This document shows, in pieces, positions 43,730 through 53,470 of a stretch of DNA of 64,000 nt; position 1 is the stretch's first letter, and the number at the start of each line of letters is the position of its first letter. The position numbers and the translations under genes were made by a program. The stretch lies in NCBI RefSeq assembly GCF_012223425.1, contig NZ_CP038799.1, positions 1,364,001 through 1,428,000 of the forward strand, given 5' to 3'. The stretch is from Mycolicibacterium frederiksbergense (GTDB lineage: Bacteria; Actinomycetota; Actinomycetes; Mycobacteriales; Mycobacteriaceae). Below the pieces are notes generated by a model. It had not been told where the DNA came from. It searched no databases and saw only the letters and a program-made list of their open reading frames with translations.

Positions 43730-45055
43730 TTGAGCGAGATTCAGTTGCCGCGCGCAATGAAGTGCGACGCTACACCGCAGCCGCTGCGTATTGCTCTGGT
43801 ATACAGCAGGATCCCTTTCCCAATGATGCGCGGCGACCAGATGACAGTGGCGCACCTCATTAGTTTCCTTGCTGCCCGAGGGCACGTCGTTGACCTGTAC
43901 ACGCTCGCAGTGGACGGCGAGCTGGATGTCGACCAAGAACGCTGGCTGAAGCGGTCATGTCGGGCTCTGCACATCTACCCGCAGCCACGACGATCGAAGG
44001 CAGCAGGCCTGGTCCTCGGTTCGCTGTCGCTTCTGCCGTTCCAGGTCAGTATTTTCCGCAATACAGCCATGAATCGCGATCTCGAACAGGCGATCAGTTC
44101 TGATGAATACGACATCGTCTACTGCTACTATCCACGCACCTCATCCGCCGTGCCGAGATGGGTCAAATACGATCCGAGGACCGTCTCGTTCCTGGCGTTA
44201 CAGCTGTCACAGACTCTGAACACCAAGAGGATGGCCCGATATGAGCCAGGTCGATTCAAGCGCCTGGTGTACAGGGTAGAGACGCAATTGATGGGCCGTT
44301 TCGAATCAAGGGTCTGGCAGGATTTCAACCGAGTCGTTTTGATCGGGCCAGCAGATGTCGAAGCGGTCAAACAACAGTGCCGAAATCGAGGCAAGTCAGA
44401 GATCGACAATTGGGTGTACGGCGCGCACGGAACCGACACCGACAAGTACGTGCCGGCTGTGCCAAACGAGATTGTTCCCGGCCGCGTGATCTTCTCCGGG
44501 TCGATGTTGTACCCGCCGAACATCCAAGCGGTGCTCTGGTTTGTCAAGCACGTGTGGCCGCTGGTTAGGGCCCAAGTTCCGGAAGCCACGTTCGTCGTGC
44601 AGGGACGAGATCCGTCCCCCAAAATCCTTGAACTTGATGGACATGACGGGATCTGGGTCACGGGAACAGTGCCTGATGTCGGAGTGCTGATCCGGTCTGC
44701 CCAAGTTTGCGTCAATCCGATGCTCGCGGCAGGCGGGATGCAGAACAAGCTCATCGAGTACATGGCGTGCAACAAGGCCGTTGTCGCATCAGCAGTCGCA
44801 AATGAGGGAGTTCGCGCTCCCCAGGAAGCGCTGGTGATTGCCCATAACCCTAAGTCCTTTGCCTCCGAGGTCGTTCGTCTGCTGCTGGACCGAGACGAGG
44901 CCGAGCGACTGGGATCAGCGGCACGAAGTTACGTCCTGTCCGAATGGACTTGGGAGAAGCACTTCTTGGACCTGGAGTCGGAGTTCCACATTGCGCTAGA
45001 CGAAAAGCAAGACAAGAGAGCCCACTCTGCTGTCAGACAACGCAGTCAACGGTAG
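43730..45055 (+). CDS. Group 1 (GT4-type) glycosyltransferase
   Basis: This 441-residue GT-B glycosyltransferase has an N-terminal donor/acceptor domain with IALVYSRIPFPMMRGDQMTV, later VIFSGSMLYPPNIQAVLWFV, and the C-terminal catalytic region AGGMQNKLIEYMACNKAVVA, where the Glu contacts the nucleotide sugar. A TTG at 43730 with AGGAAGGGAG upstream is used. It transfers a sugar to a lipid-linked repeat unit; donor and linkage are unknown. Confidence 0.82.
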   Translation: MSEIQLPRAMKCDATPQPLRIALVYSRIPFPMMRGDQMTVAHLISFLAARGHVVDLYTLAVDGELDVDQERWLKRSCRALHIYPQPRRSKAAGLVLGSLSLLPFQVSIFRNTAMNRDLEQAISSDEYDIVYCYYPRTSSAVPRWVKYDPRTVSFLALQLSQTLNTKRMARYEPGRFKRLVYRVETQLMGRFESRVWQDFNRVVLIGPADVEAVKQQCRNRGKSEIDNWVYGAHGTDTDKYVPAVPNEIVPGRVIFSGSMLYPPNIQAVLWFVKHVWPLVRAQVPEATFVVQGRDPSPKILELDGHDGIWVTGTVPDVGVLIRSAQVCVNPMLAAGGMQNKLIEYMACNKAVVASAVANEGVRAPQEALVIAHNPKSFASEVVRLLLDRDEAERLGSAARSYVLSEWTWEKHFLDLESEFHIALDEKQDKRAHSAVRQRSQR

Positions 45056-45062
45056 AGCTTCA

Positions 45063-46361
45063 ATGCTGCAAACTGTGGCACTGCGCTACAGCGGAATCGC
45101 GCTTCAGTTCGGAATTCTGCTGGTTCTCGCTCGGAATCTGAGCGCCGAGGACTACGGCCGCTACATGCTCGTATTAAGCGCAGTGCTGCCTACCTATTTC
45201 CTGCTCGGCTTTGGGCTGTCGGAGAGTTTCGTCCGTGATGCTTCCCGACTGGCGGAGAGGCGCAACGCCGACGCTGTCAAACCTCTAGCCGGCGCAGTGC
45301 TGTTGGTGAGCATCGGCTGTGCTCTCGGAGTAGCAATTATCGGATCGCTGCTCTATCTGTCTCTGCCCCTGTCTGTTCCAACCAGTACCGTGCTCGCGTT
45401 TGCAGTTGCCTTCTTCATCGCAAACGGACTGATGTTTAATTCGGCCCAGCTTCTACTCGGAACCGGATCTGAGACGCTCGGCGCATTCTTCTTCTATCCG
45501 GCAGTGAACATCAGCTTGGCGCTCAGTGCCGCACCCTACGTGCTGGCTTCGGGAGAACCAACACTCACAGGAGTGGCCGCGACCACGTCCGCAGCAGCTT
45601 TGATTATTGCAATCGCTGCAGTCGTAGTCGCGTTCAAACGAACACGACCGCGGCGGCCGAGTCGCGGTGATATCAACCAGCTGGCCAGGACTGGAATCCG
45701 ACTTTCACTTGCCCGCGCGCTGTATGCAGCCGGGCTATGGTTGCCGATATTTATTGCGGGCGTATTGCTTTCACCTGCGCAGGCAGGATACCTCGGCACC
45801 GCCAGCAGGCTGGCCGTCGCGATCGGAGCCATTATGGCGGCGGTTCGATTCGCGATACGTCCGGCGATCGCACGTGCCTTCGAACGGCAGGACCGACACG
45901 CAATAAAACTAGCGTGTGGAAAGGCCGCAACAGCCACACTGTGTGTCTCGATCATCGCTCTTGCCGTTAGTATCCCGATGGGTGAAACCTTGATCTCAGC
46001 GACCTTCGGCAGCACATTTGCGCCAGCCGCCACGCTACTGACGATACTGCTCATTGCGATCGTGATCGAAGCAGCAGCCGGTCCAGTCGATGAAGTCCTC
46101 AAGATGACCGGACAAGAGCGTCGAGTCGTCAGCATCTTCTTTATTGCAGTGCCGCTCGCCACGGCAGCGTTGATTGTGGCCGCGCACCAGGGAGTTACAG
46201 CGATGGCATGGGTCCAGGTCGGTTATACCTTCGTCGTGTTCGCTGCGATGGTCGTGTTAGTGCGGCGGCACAGCGGAATCTGGGTTCACCCCGTTCTTCC
46301 TACATCCCTGATACGCCGCAATCGCAGCCGGCAAGTTTCGAGAATAGGAGGTGACGGATGA
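45063..46361 (+). CDS. Oligosaccharide flippase, Wzx type
   Basis: This 432-residue membrane protein has about 12 hydrophobic segments, opening VALRYSGIALQFGILLVLAR, typical of the polysaccharide flippase/MATE-like transporters that move undecaprenyl-linked repeats across the membrane. The ATG at 45063 follows the glycosyltransferase stop by 7 bases. The next gene starts inside its stop (ATGA), so translation is coupled. Lower G+C than core genes. Confidence 0.84.
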   Translation: MLQTVALRYSGIALQFGILLVLARNLSAEDYGRYMLVLSAVLPTYFLLGFGLSESFVRDASRLAERRNADAVKPLAGAVLLVSIGCALGVAIIGSLLYLSLPLSVPTSTVLAFAVAFFIANGLMFNSAQLLLGTGSETLGAFFFYPAVNISLALSAAPYVLASGEPTLTGVAATTSAAALIIAIAAVVVAFKRTRPRRPSRGDINQLARTGIRLSLARALYAAGLWLPIFIAGVLLSPAQAGYLGTASRLAVAIGAIMAAVRFAIRPAIARAFERQDRHAIKLACGKAATATLCVSIIALAVSIPMGETLISATFGSTFAPAATLLTILLIAIVIEAAAGPVDEVLKMTGQERRVVSIFFIAVPLATAALIVAAHQGVTAMAWVQVGYTFVVFAAMVVLVRRHSGIWVHPVLPTSLIRRNRSRQVSRIGGDG

Positions 46362-47698
46362 CCCGCGCAGCAGGCACGCTCGACAGCTTCGAAACACAGG
46401 GCACAGCCCGAGACCTCGACATACCGCTGGCCATCGTAATGGCGGCATGCTTCCTGCCCTATATCAACTTGGGTCCGCTGTCGGCACCATCTCAGATTCA
46501 GCCGTGGGCGGCCTTGCTCGCTTGGGGGTGGGTCGCCGTCAAAGTGTTGACGACCGGCCTGCGGATTTCAACGATTCAGTGGATACTCCTGGCCTTCGCG
46601 CTTTGGTTCATGCTCTTCGTCTACGCCGGCGAGGGATTCGAGCTCGAGACCTACTTCCGCCGTTCCGCAGCATTCCTGCTCAGCGCCGGAATCTTCCTTG
46701 CTGGACAGCACTTAACGCCGGCCACACTTTGGAAGGCGCTCAAACTCACGCTTCCGTTATGGCTGTTGTTCGCGGTGCTGCGGTACGTAAGTTCGAGCCT
46801 GTACTTCGACCTTGTTACTCCCTTGGTACCCACCGTCGTCGATTCCACGGAGCGAGGCACATCAAGCCTTGCACCTGAAGCGACGGACTTCGGATTCACG
46901 ATGGCAGTCATGTTGGTGCTTTGCATGATCACTCGGCGTCGTCTGGTGGAGGAAGGCGTCGCCACAGAGAAGTGGCCCTTGTGGGTGGCGACTGCCGGCG
47001 CCCTGTTGTCGCAGTCCGGCACCGGCTATTTGGGTCTTGCCTTAATTGGGGTCCTCTACCTCTTAACGCGACCGCCAGGCCGCTACGGTAGGCCTGCACA
47101 GATAGTGGCTGCAATCCTTGTGGCTTTGTCCGCGTTCGTTTTGTTGGGGGCCGTGTCGTCAAGCACTGTTAGAGGCATTGATCTCTTACGGACGGCGCTT
47201 TACTCACCAAATGCCCTGATGGACACGACGTTGTCCTACCGGGTGGCGCACAACGCCGTCGGATTCCTGGGAATGGTGGATACTGACCTACGAGGATACG
47301 GCGCTGGCGCGTTCGTAAACGAGGCTCCAGGCGTCTACTCGCGCCATTCACTCGGGAACACCCTCGACCTAAACCTCTACTACGAGTCCGCCGTCCCAGC
47401 GACGTTGAGCCAATCACCTGTTTCACATTTCGCGGTAATCATGCTGGAATTTGGCATCATCGGAATTGCCTACATTTTTGTCGTATTCGGATTCGCAGTT
47501 AAATCTGAAATTCCATTCAAAGCGATCGCAGTCGCTGTACTTATCACAACTTGGGCCAACAGTTTCGGGGCCTCGTGGCCACCATTCTGGGTCTTAATCG
47601 GAGTTATGATGAGCCCTTACTTCCGGGCAAGGGTAGCGCCACTAACTGCTGATTCGAAAATTTCTCAGCATAGACCTGCTCCGCCTAGGGAAAAATGA
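46358..47698 (+). CDS. O-antigen polymerase/ligase-like membrane protein
   Basis: This 446-residue polytopic protein has about 11 hydrophobic segments and a long periplasmic-type loop around residues 290-350 (DLRGYGAGAFVNEAPGVYSR). This arrangement is typical of Wzy polymerases or WaaL ligases, which share no strong sequence motif. Its ATG overlaps the flippase stop and its own stop overlaps the next start (ATGA), so three genes are coupled. A Wzy role fits the presence of Wzx and Wzz (inference). Confidence 0.7.
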   Translation: MTRAAGTLDSFETQGTARDLDIPLAIVMAACFLPYINLGPLSAPSQIQPWAALLAWGWVAVKVLTTGLRISTIQWILLAFALWFMLFVYAGEGFELETYFRRSAAFLLSAGIFLAGQHLTPATLWKALKLTLPLWLLFAVLRYVSSSLYFDLVTPLVPTVVDSTERGTSSLAPEATDFGFTMAVMLVLCMITRRRLVEEGVATEKWPLWVATAGALLSQSGTGYLGLALIGVLYLLTRPPGRYGRPAQIVAAILVALSAFVLLGAVSSSTVRGIDLLRTALYSPNALMDTTLSYRVAHNAVGFLGMVDTDLRGYGAGAFVNEAPGVYSRHSLGNTLDLNLYYESAVPATLSQSPVSHFAVIMLEFGIIGIAYIFVVFGFAVKSEIPFKAIAVAVLITTWANSFGASWPPFWVLIGVMMSPYFRARVAPLTADSKISQHRPAPPREK

Positions 47699-48196
47699 TC
47701 AATAGTCCGGTCGCGCGATTCGGATATGTATACGGCTTGGATGGCCTACGTCTTTTAGCCGTATTGATCGTAGTAATCCGGCATTACGAAGTCGTCATGG
47801 TGCTTCCTGGCGGCCTCGGTGTGTCGATTTTTTTCTTCATCAGTGGCTTCCTGATCAGCCGATTACTGCTGGCGGAAGAACATAAGTCCAATCGCCCTAT
47901 CTTACTCAAGCCCTTCTACATAAGGCGTTTCATAAGACTGCTGCCGCCCCTTTTGCTTATGGGAGTGGTGTGCGTCCCCCTGCTCTTCATTTTCTATCCT
48001 GCCGATTTCTCGCTAATTCAGATCGCCCTCTCATTCGTCTATCTGGGCAATATAGTTAAATTCGGCGCGCTTGTATGGGGCTGGCCGGAGGGATACCAGG
48101 CGATCGAACCTTTGTGGAGCCTAGCGGTAGAGGAGCATTTCTATCTCCTACTTCCACCAGCGCTCTTACTCTTCAAATCCATGCGGTCGCGAATTG
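47695..48196 (+). pseudogene. Acyltransferase-3 gene, 5' fragment
   Basis: The first 502 bases encode the start of a membrane acyltransferase (acyltransferase_3/OafA type): GLDGLRLLAVLIVVIRHYEV with the catalytic His-type opening, FFFISGFLISRLLL and LWSLAVEEHFYLLLP. The gene is cut by an ISL3-family array at 48197 with the 8-bp duplication GCGAATTG. The middle part resumes at 51844 and the last part at 53513. Joining the three parts, with one copy of each duplication removed, gives a 359-codon frame without stops, so both insertions are recent and the gene was intact before. The intact enzyme probably O-acylates the polysaccharide. Confidence 0.88.
48189..48196. repeat. 8-bp target duplication of ISL3 array, left
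   Basis: GCGAATTG directly before the left end; the same eight bases follow the right end at 51836-51843. Eight-bp duplications are the ISL3-family rule. Confidence 0.9.
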
Positions 48197-48208
48197 GGCT
48201 CTTCCGAC

Positions 48209-48943
48209 TTAGCAGGGGCGGAGCCTGGTTCTGGATGGCGCTCGCCGTGATTGGCGGGTGCAGGCCCACCGTACGCGGCGGCGTTGATTGTCTGGTGTTC
48301 TGAATCCGAACGCGATGCGGCCGACGTGTTTGACGATTCTGTTGAAGCCCTCGCTGCGGGCGTTGGACAGCCCGGTGGTGATGGCCAGGATCATCGGTTC
48401 CTGCCACGCTGAGATGGTTTCGGCGAGCTTGACGATCTCGGGCACCGAGCACGCCGCGCAGAACGTGTAGAACCGGTACAGCGCGTCACGGATCTCATAG
48501 CGCAGACCGCCACGGTCGGTGCAGGCCAGCACGTCTCGCAGCAGCTCCTTGGCGATCCAGGCCGCCGCGATGTCCCCGTTGGGGTCCGCGCAGGTCAGTT
48601 TCTCGAACAGCGTGTGTCGTTGATCGTCGGTGAGACGCTCGGCCGCGCGCAGTAGCCGGCGGCGGTTGATCCACTCCGGATCGCTCTTGTGCCCGCGGCG
48701 GCCGCGGTAGGCCTGGGTGACGCGGCGGCGAACCCGATCAACCATCTCGTTGGCCTTCTTCACGAGATGAAAGCGATCCACGATCAGCTTCGCGTGCGGC
48801 AAGGCCTCGCGGGCGGCCTTGGCGTAGGCCCCTGACATGTCGATCGCGACGAACTCGATGCCGTCCCTCCACGCCTGGTCGCGCTGGGTGAGCCAGTCGG
48901 TGACCGGCTGCGCGGCACGGCCGTTGACCTGGACCAGCAACCC
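48209..48943 (-). pseudogene. C-terminal part of the interrupted element-A transposase
   Basis: The C-terminal half of the ISL3-family transposase, from VQVNGRAAQPVTDWL onward, belonging to outer copy A. It lacks the N-terminal zinc-finger and DNA-binding parts, which lie 2.2 kb away beyond B. It cannot be functional alone. Confidence 0.85.
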
Positions 48944-50400
48944 GGCTCTTCCGACTTAGCAGGGGCGGAGCCTGGTTCTGGATGGCGCTCGCCGTGATTG
49001 GCGGGTGCAGGCCCACCGTACGCGGCGGCGTTGATTGTCTGGTGTTCTGAATCCGAACGCGATGCGGCCGACGTGTTTGACGATTCTGTTGAAGCCCTCG
49101 CTGCGGGCGTTGGACAGCCCGGTGGTGATGGCCAGGATCATCGGTTCCTGCCACGCTGAGATGGTTTCGGCGAGCTTGACGATCTCGGGCACCGAGCACG
49201 CCGCGCAGAACGTGTAGAACCGGTACAGCGCGTCACGGATCTCATAGCGCAGACCGCCACGGTCGGTGCAGGCCAGCACGTCTCGCAGCAGCTCCTTGGC
49301 GATCCAGGCCGCCGCGATGTCCCCGTTGGGGTCCGCGCAGGTCAGTTTCTCGAACAGCGTGTGTCGTTGATCGTCGGTGAGACGCTCGGCCGCGCGCAGT
49401 AGCCGGCGGCGGTTGATCCACTCCGGATCGCTCTTGTGCCCGCGGCGGCCGCGGTAGGCCTGGGTGACGCGGCGGCGAACCCGATCAACCATCTCGTTGG
49501 CCTTCTTCACGAGATGAAAGCGATCCACGATCAGCTTCGCGTGCGGCAAGGCCTCGCGGGCGGCCTTGGCGTAGGCCCCTGACATGTCGATCGCGACGAA
49601 CTCGATGCCGTCCCTCCACGCCTGGTCGCGCTGGGTGAGCCAGTCGGTGACCGGCTGCGCGGCACGGCCGTTGACCTGGACCAGCAACCCGCCGGTGCCG
49701 GTGATGTCGACCAGGCCGCTGTCCCAGCGGTCCACCCACGCGCGGGCCCCGGTCTCCGAGCAGGTCTCCCACTTGGCCTTCCCGCGGCGGGTCTCATCGA
49801 TGCCCAGCACCCGCACCGGGGGCGGTTCACCGGCCAGGACCGGGTCGGCGGTGGCGATCACCGCGTCATGGCAGGTGTTCCAGCTACAGCCATACGCGGC
49901 GGCGACCGCGGTGACCGAGCGGTCGTCGTCGAGGACCGCCAGGGCCATCTCTGCCTTGGCTCGTACCGTCACCCGCGCCCGCGGCGGGACCGACGGCGTG
50001 GACTCAGTGAACGACTTCCGACCGCAGGAGGCGTTGGTGCACAACCACTTCCGTTTGTGCCACACGATCAACGGCCGGTCCGCACCGATCCTGACGTCTC
50101 GGGGCCGAGTCGTGACCCAACCCCTCGACCGCAACGATCTGGTTCGGCAGTCCGGGCAGATCCCGACCCACTCGAGCGCTGTGCCGACGTGAACGACGCG
50201 GACATCGCTGTCATCGACCTGCACGGACTCCACGGTGATGCCGTCGAGTCCAAGCAGCAGGGAACCACTATTGTCAGACATGCTCGCGCCTTTGCTCTGG
50301 ATGCGTAGAGAACACCCAGTTGACAAGGGCGCGAGCCCTCAATCAGTCACCGACACGAACCCAATCGGTCACACCAGACCCCCATCAAGTCGGAAGAGCC
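48944..50400 (-). mobile_element. Complete ISL3-family insertion sequence, copy B
   Basis: 1457 bp with 14-bp perfect terminal repeats (GGCTCTTCCGACTT and complement) and 8-bp duplications AGCAACCC at both sides. The one complete open transposase is inside. It is the only copy in the array able to move by itself. Confidence 0.92.
48956..50281 (-). CDS. ISL3-family transposase (intact, copy B)
   Basis: This 441-residue DDE transposase has an N-terminal zinc finger (CPDCRTRSLRSRGW and CTNASCGRKSF), a helix-turn-helix, then a catalytic domain with RVLGIDETRRGKAKW, EFVAIDMSGAYAKAAREALP followed by LIVDRFHLVKKANEMVDRVR, and NARSEGFNRIVKHVGRIAFG carrying the final Glu. The ATG at 50281 is used. 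The TAA stop lies inside the left terminal repeat. The family moves by cut-and-paste and makes 8-bp duplications. Confidence 0.93.
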   Translation of the reverse strand: MSDNSGSLLLGLDGITVESVQVDDSDVRVVHVGTALEWVGICPDCRTRSLRSRGWVTTRPRDVRIGADRPLIVWHKRKWLCTNASCGRKSFTESTPSVPPRARVTVRAKAEMALAVLDDDRSVTAVAAAYGCSWNTCHDAVIATADPVLAGEPPPVRVLGIDETRRGKAKWETCSETGARAWVDRWDSGLVDITGTGGLLVQVNGRAAQPVTDWLTQRDQAWRDGIEFVAIDMSGAYAKAAREALPHAKLIVDRFHLVKKANEMVDRVRRRVTQAYRGRRGHKSDPEWINRRRLLRAAERLTDDQRHTLFEKLTCADPNGDIAAAWIAKELLRDVLACTDRGGLRYEIRDALYRFYTFCAACSVPEIVKLAETISAWQEPMILAITTGLSNARSEGFNRIVKHVGRIAFGFRTPDNQRRRVRWACTRQSRRAPSRTRLRPC

Positions 50401-50999
50401 AGCAACCCGCCGGTGCCGGTGATGTCGACCAGGCCGCTGTCCCAGCGGTCCACCCACGCGCGGGCCCCGGTCTCCGAGCAGGTCTCCCACTTGGCCTTCC
50501 CGCGGCGGGTCTCATCGATGCCCAGCACCCGCACCGGGGGCGGTTCACCGGCCAGGACCGGGTCGGCGGTGGCGATCACCGCGTCATGGCAGGTGTTCCA
50601 GCTACAGCCATACGCGGCGGCGACCGCGGTGACCGAGCGGTCGTCGTCGAGGACCGCCAGGGCCATCTCTGCCTTGGCTCGTACCGTCACCCGCGCCCGC
50701 GGCGGGACCGACGGCGTGGACTCAGTGAACGACTTCCGACCGCAGGAGGCGTTGGTGCACAACCACTTCCGTTTGTGCCACACGATCAACGGCCGGTCCG
50801 CACCGATCCTGACGTCTCGGGGCCGAGTCGTGACCCAACCCCTCGACCGCAACGATCTGGTTCGGCAGTCCGGGCAGATCCCGACCCACTCGAGCGCTGT
50901 GCCGACGTGAACGACGCGGACATCGCTGTCATCGACCTGCACGGACTCCACGGTGATGCCGTCGAGTCCAAGCAGCAGGGAACCACTATTGTCAGACAT
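50385..50999 (-). pseudogene. N-terminal transposase fragment, extra right half 1
   Basis: Starts at the same ATG as the intact copy and encodes its first ~200 residues, then reads LLALPT and stops because the frame crosses into the terminal repeat of copy B. It is a by-product of the nested insertion. Confidence 0.85.
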
Positions 51000-51101
51000 G
51001 CTCGCGCCTTTGCTCTGGATGCGTAGAGAACACCCAGTTGACAAGGGCGCGAGCCCTCAATCAGTCACCGACACGAACCCAATCGGTCACACCAGACCCC
51101 A

Positions 51102-51716
51102 TCAAGTCGGAAGAGCCAGCAACCCGCCGGTGCCGGTGATGTCGACCAGGCCGCTGTCCCAGCGGTCCACCCACGCGCGGGCCCCGGTCTCCGAGCAGGT
51201 CTCCCACTTGGCCTTCCCGCGGCGGGTCTCATCGATGCCCAGCACCCGCACCGGGGGCGGTTCACCGGCCAGGACCGGGTCGGCGGTGGCGATCACCGCG
51301 TCATGGCAGGTGTTCCAGCTACAGCCATACGCGGCGGCGACCGCGGTGACCGAGCGGTCGTCGTCGAGGACCGCCAGGGCCATCTCTGCCTTGGCTCGTA
51401 CCGTCACCCGCGCCCGCGGCGGGACCGACGGCGTGGACTCAGTGAACGACTTCCGACCGCAGGAGGCGTTGGTGCACAACCACTTCCGTTTGTGCCACAC
51501 GATCAACGGCCGGTCCGCACCGATCCTGACGTCTCGGGGCCGAGTCGTGACCCAACCCCTCGACCGCAACGATCTGGTTCGGCAGTCCGGGCAGATCCCG
51601 ACCCACTCGAGCGCTGTGCCGACGTGAACGACGCGGACATCGCTGTCATCGACCTGCACGGACTCCACGGTGATGCCGTCGAGTCCAAGCAGCAGGGAAC
51701 CACTATTGTCAGACAT
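51102..51716 (-). pseudogene. N-terminal transposase fragment, extra right half 2
   Basis: Identical in content to the previous fragment (50385-50999); the first ~200 residues, ending LLALPT. The unit that contains it also carries the right end of outer element A. Confidence 0.85.
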
Positions 51717-51835
51717 GCTCGCGCCTTTGCTCTGGATGCGTAGAGAACACCCAGTTGACAAGGGCGCGAGCCCTCAATCAGTCACCGACACGAACCCAAT
51801 CGGTCACACCAGACCCCCATCAAGTCGGAAGAGCC

Positions 51836-51843
51836 GCGAATTG
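51836..51843. repeat. 8-bp target duplication of ISL3 array, right
   Basis: GCGAATTG directly after the right end, equal to 48189-48196. It closes the outer insertion within the acyltransferase gene. Confidence 0.9.
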
Positions 51844-52027
51844 CGCTCATGGTTGTCGCAATCATCGCTCCACTAGCGCTCCGCGTATGGGCGGCCTCAG
51901 TACTAGATACAAAACTTGCTGACGAATTCAACTATCATTTCACCTTCACTCGACTGGACTCGATCGCCTGCGGCGTACTGCTCACTCTTCTGCTGTCCGC
52001 GGGAGTACTACGACCTCCAACGCGCCG
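51844..52027 (+). pseudogene. Acyltransferase-3 gene, middle fragment
   Basis: 184 bases of the acyltransferase between the two insertions, reading ALMVVAIIAPLALRVWAASV and FTRLDSIACGVLLTLLLSA, a further membrane helix and the RLDSIACG motif common in the family. It continues in frame from 48196 and then to 53513. IS256 entered after 52027. Confidence 0.85.
52019..52027. repeat. 9-bp target duplication of the IS256 element, left
   Basis: AACGCGCCG at 52019-52027 is repeated at 53504-53512 directly after the element. Eight- or nine-bp duplications are usual for IS256. Confidence 0.88.
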
Positions 52028-52077
52028 GAGCAATGATCAGAACCTGTGGATGAGCCTCGGCGAGGTGGCGTGAAAGT

Positions 52078-52162
52078 GGGCGCACCTTCCCGAGGATGAT
52101 CATCACGGAAACAGGATCTCGATCAAGACCGGCGTTGGCGCGCTGGTTGGGAAGGTACGCCC
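52078..52162 (+). promoter_or_regulatory. Inverted repeat covering the transposase ribosome site
   Basis: GGGCGCACCTTCCC (52078-52091) pairs with GGGAAGGTACGCCC (52149-52162), 13 of 14 positions, with a 57-base loop. The second arm contains the only purine-rich ribosome site, GGGAAGG, and ends at the ATG at 52163. Confidence 0.6.
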
Positions 52163-53470
52163 ATGCTCACGGTAGTTCACGACGCGGAATCAGCCAACGA
52201 GAACGGCAGCGGTGCTGGTCGGTCGCTGTTGGATGAGATCGTCCGCGACGGTGCGCGGCAGATGTTGGCGGCGGCACTGCAGGCTGAAGTAGCCGCCTAC
52301 GTCGACGCCCATGCCGGTGAGGTCGACGACAACGGTCGGCGTCTGGTGGTCCGCAACGGCTATCACCACGAACGTGACATCCTCACCGCCGCGGGTGCGG
52401 TCACGGTGACCGCCCCGCGGGTCAACGACAAGCGCATCGACGCCGTTACCGGTGAGCGGCAACGGTTTTCCTCGGCGATCCTGCCGGCGTGGGCACGCAA
52501 GTCCCCGCAGATGACCGAGGTGCTGCCACTGCTGTACCTGCACGGGCTCTCGACGAGTGACTTCGGTCCGGCGCTGGAGCAGTTTCTCGGCTCGAGCGCC
52601 GGACTGTCGGCCACGACGATCACCCGGCTCACCAGCCAATGGCAGGACGAGGCGAAGACTTTCGGCGAGCGTGACCTCTCGGGCACCGATTACGTCTACC
52701 TGTGGGTCGACGGCATCCACCTCAAGGTCCGCCTCGAGCAGGAGAAGCTCTGCCTGTTGGTGATGATCGGCGTGCGCTCCGATGGCCGCAAGGAACTCGT
52801 CGCCCTGGCCGACGGATACCGGGAGTCGACCGAGTCGTGGGCGGATCTGCTGCGGGGCTGCCGTCGTCGTGGGATGACCGCGCCGGTGCTGGCCGTCGGT
52901 GACGGCGCGTTGGGGTTCTGGAAGGCCATCCGGGAGGTGTTCCCGGCCACCCGGGAGCAACGCTGCTGGTTCCACAAGCAGGCCAATGTGCTTGCTGCGT
53001 TGCCGAAATCAGCGCACCCAGCTGCGTTGGCCGCGATCAAGGAGATCTACAACGCCGAGGATATCGACAAGGCCCAGGTCGCGATCAAGGCCTTCAAGGT
53101 CGACTACGGCGCCAAGTACCCCAAAGCGGTCGCCAAGATCGTCGATGATGCCGATGTGCTCCTGGAGTTCTACAAATATCCGGCCGAGCATTGGATCCAC
53201 CTGCGAACTACCAATCCGATCGAGTCGACTTTCGCCACCGTGCGGTTGCGGACCAAGGTCACCAAGGGCCCCGGATCCCGCGCGGCGGGAATTGCCATGG
53301 CCCACAAGCTGATCGACGCTGCCCAAGCCCGCTGGCGGGCCGTGAACGCACCACACCTGGTCGCGCTGGTCCGTGCCGGCGCGGTGTTCCACAAAGGCAA
53401 GCTACTCGAACGGCCCGTTGGCATCACACCCGCCGAGAGCGACGAATCAACCGAAACCGAGGTCGCCTGA
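52163..53470 (+). CDS. IS256-family transposase (mutator type)
   Basis: This 435-residue DDE transposase has an N-terminal DNA-binding part, then YVYLWVDGIHLKVRLEQEK (first Asp), VLAVGDGALGFWKAIREVF (second Asp), the C-H motif EQRCWFHKQANVLAALPK and TTNPIESTFATVRLRT with the final Glu. The ATG at 52163 is preceded by the base-paired ribosome site. Length is usual for the family. Confidence 0.92.
   Translation: MLTVVHDAESANENGSGAGRSLLDEIVRDGARQMLAAALQAEVAAYVDAHAGEVDDNGRRLVVRNGYHHERDILTAAGAVTVTAPRVNDKRIDAVTGERQRFSSAILPAWARKSPQMTEVLPLLYLHGLSTSDFGPALEQFLGSSAGLSATTITRLTSQWQDEAKTFGERDLSGTDYVYLWVDGIHLKVRLEQEKLCLLVMIGVRSDGRKELVALADGYRESTESWADLLRGCRRRGMTAPVLAVGDGALGFWKAIREVFPATREQRCWFHKQANVLAALPKSAHPAALAAIKEIYNAEDIDKAQVAIKAFKVDYGAKYPKAVAKIVDDADVLLEFYKYPAEHWIHLRTTNPIESTFATVRLRTKVTKGPGSRAAGIAMAHKLIDAAQARWRAVNAPHLVALVRAGAVFHKGKLLERPVGITPAESDESTETEVA

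Larger units (their letters stand above)
48197..51835. mobile_element. Nested ISL3-family array, outer element A with inserted copy B and extra right half
   Basis: The block of 3639 bp starts with GGCTCTTCCGACTT and ends with its complement. In order: left half of A (48197-48943), complete B (48944-50400), a 717-bp right half (50401-51117) and a 718-bp right half (51118-51835). B is flanked by the 8-bp duplication AGCAACCC (48936-48943 and 50401-50408), so it inserted into A itself. A would be 1457 bp if rejoined, exactly B's length. The middle right half lacks one C in a C5 run near its end. Confidence 0.92.

Noticed and set aside
48197..51835. Tandem 718-bp repeats as a CRISPR or satellite array
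   Set aside because: The units contain transposase coding sequence and terminal repeats, and are explained by nested ISL3 insertion and amplification.
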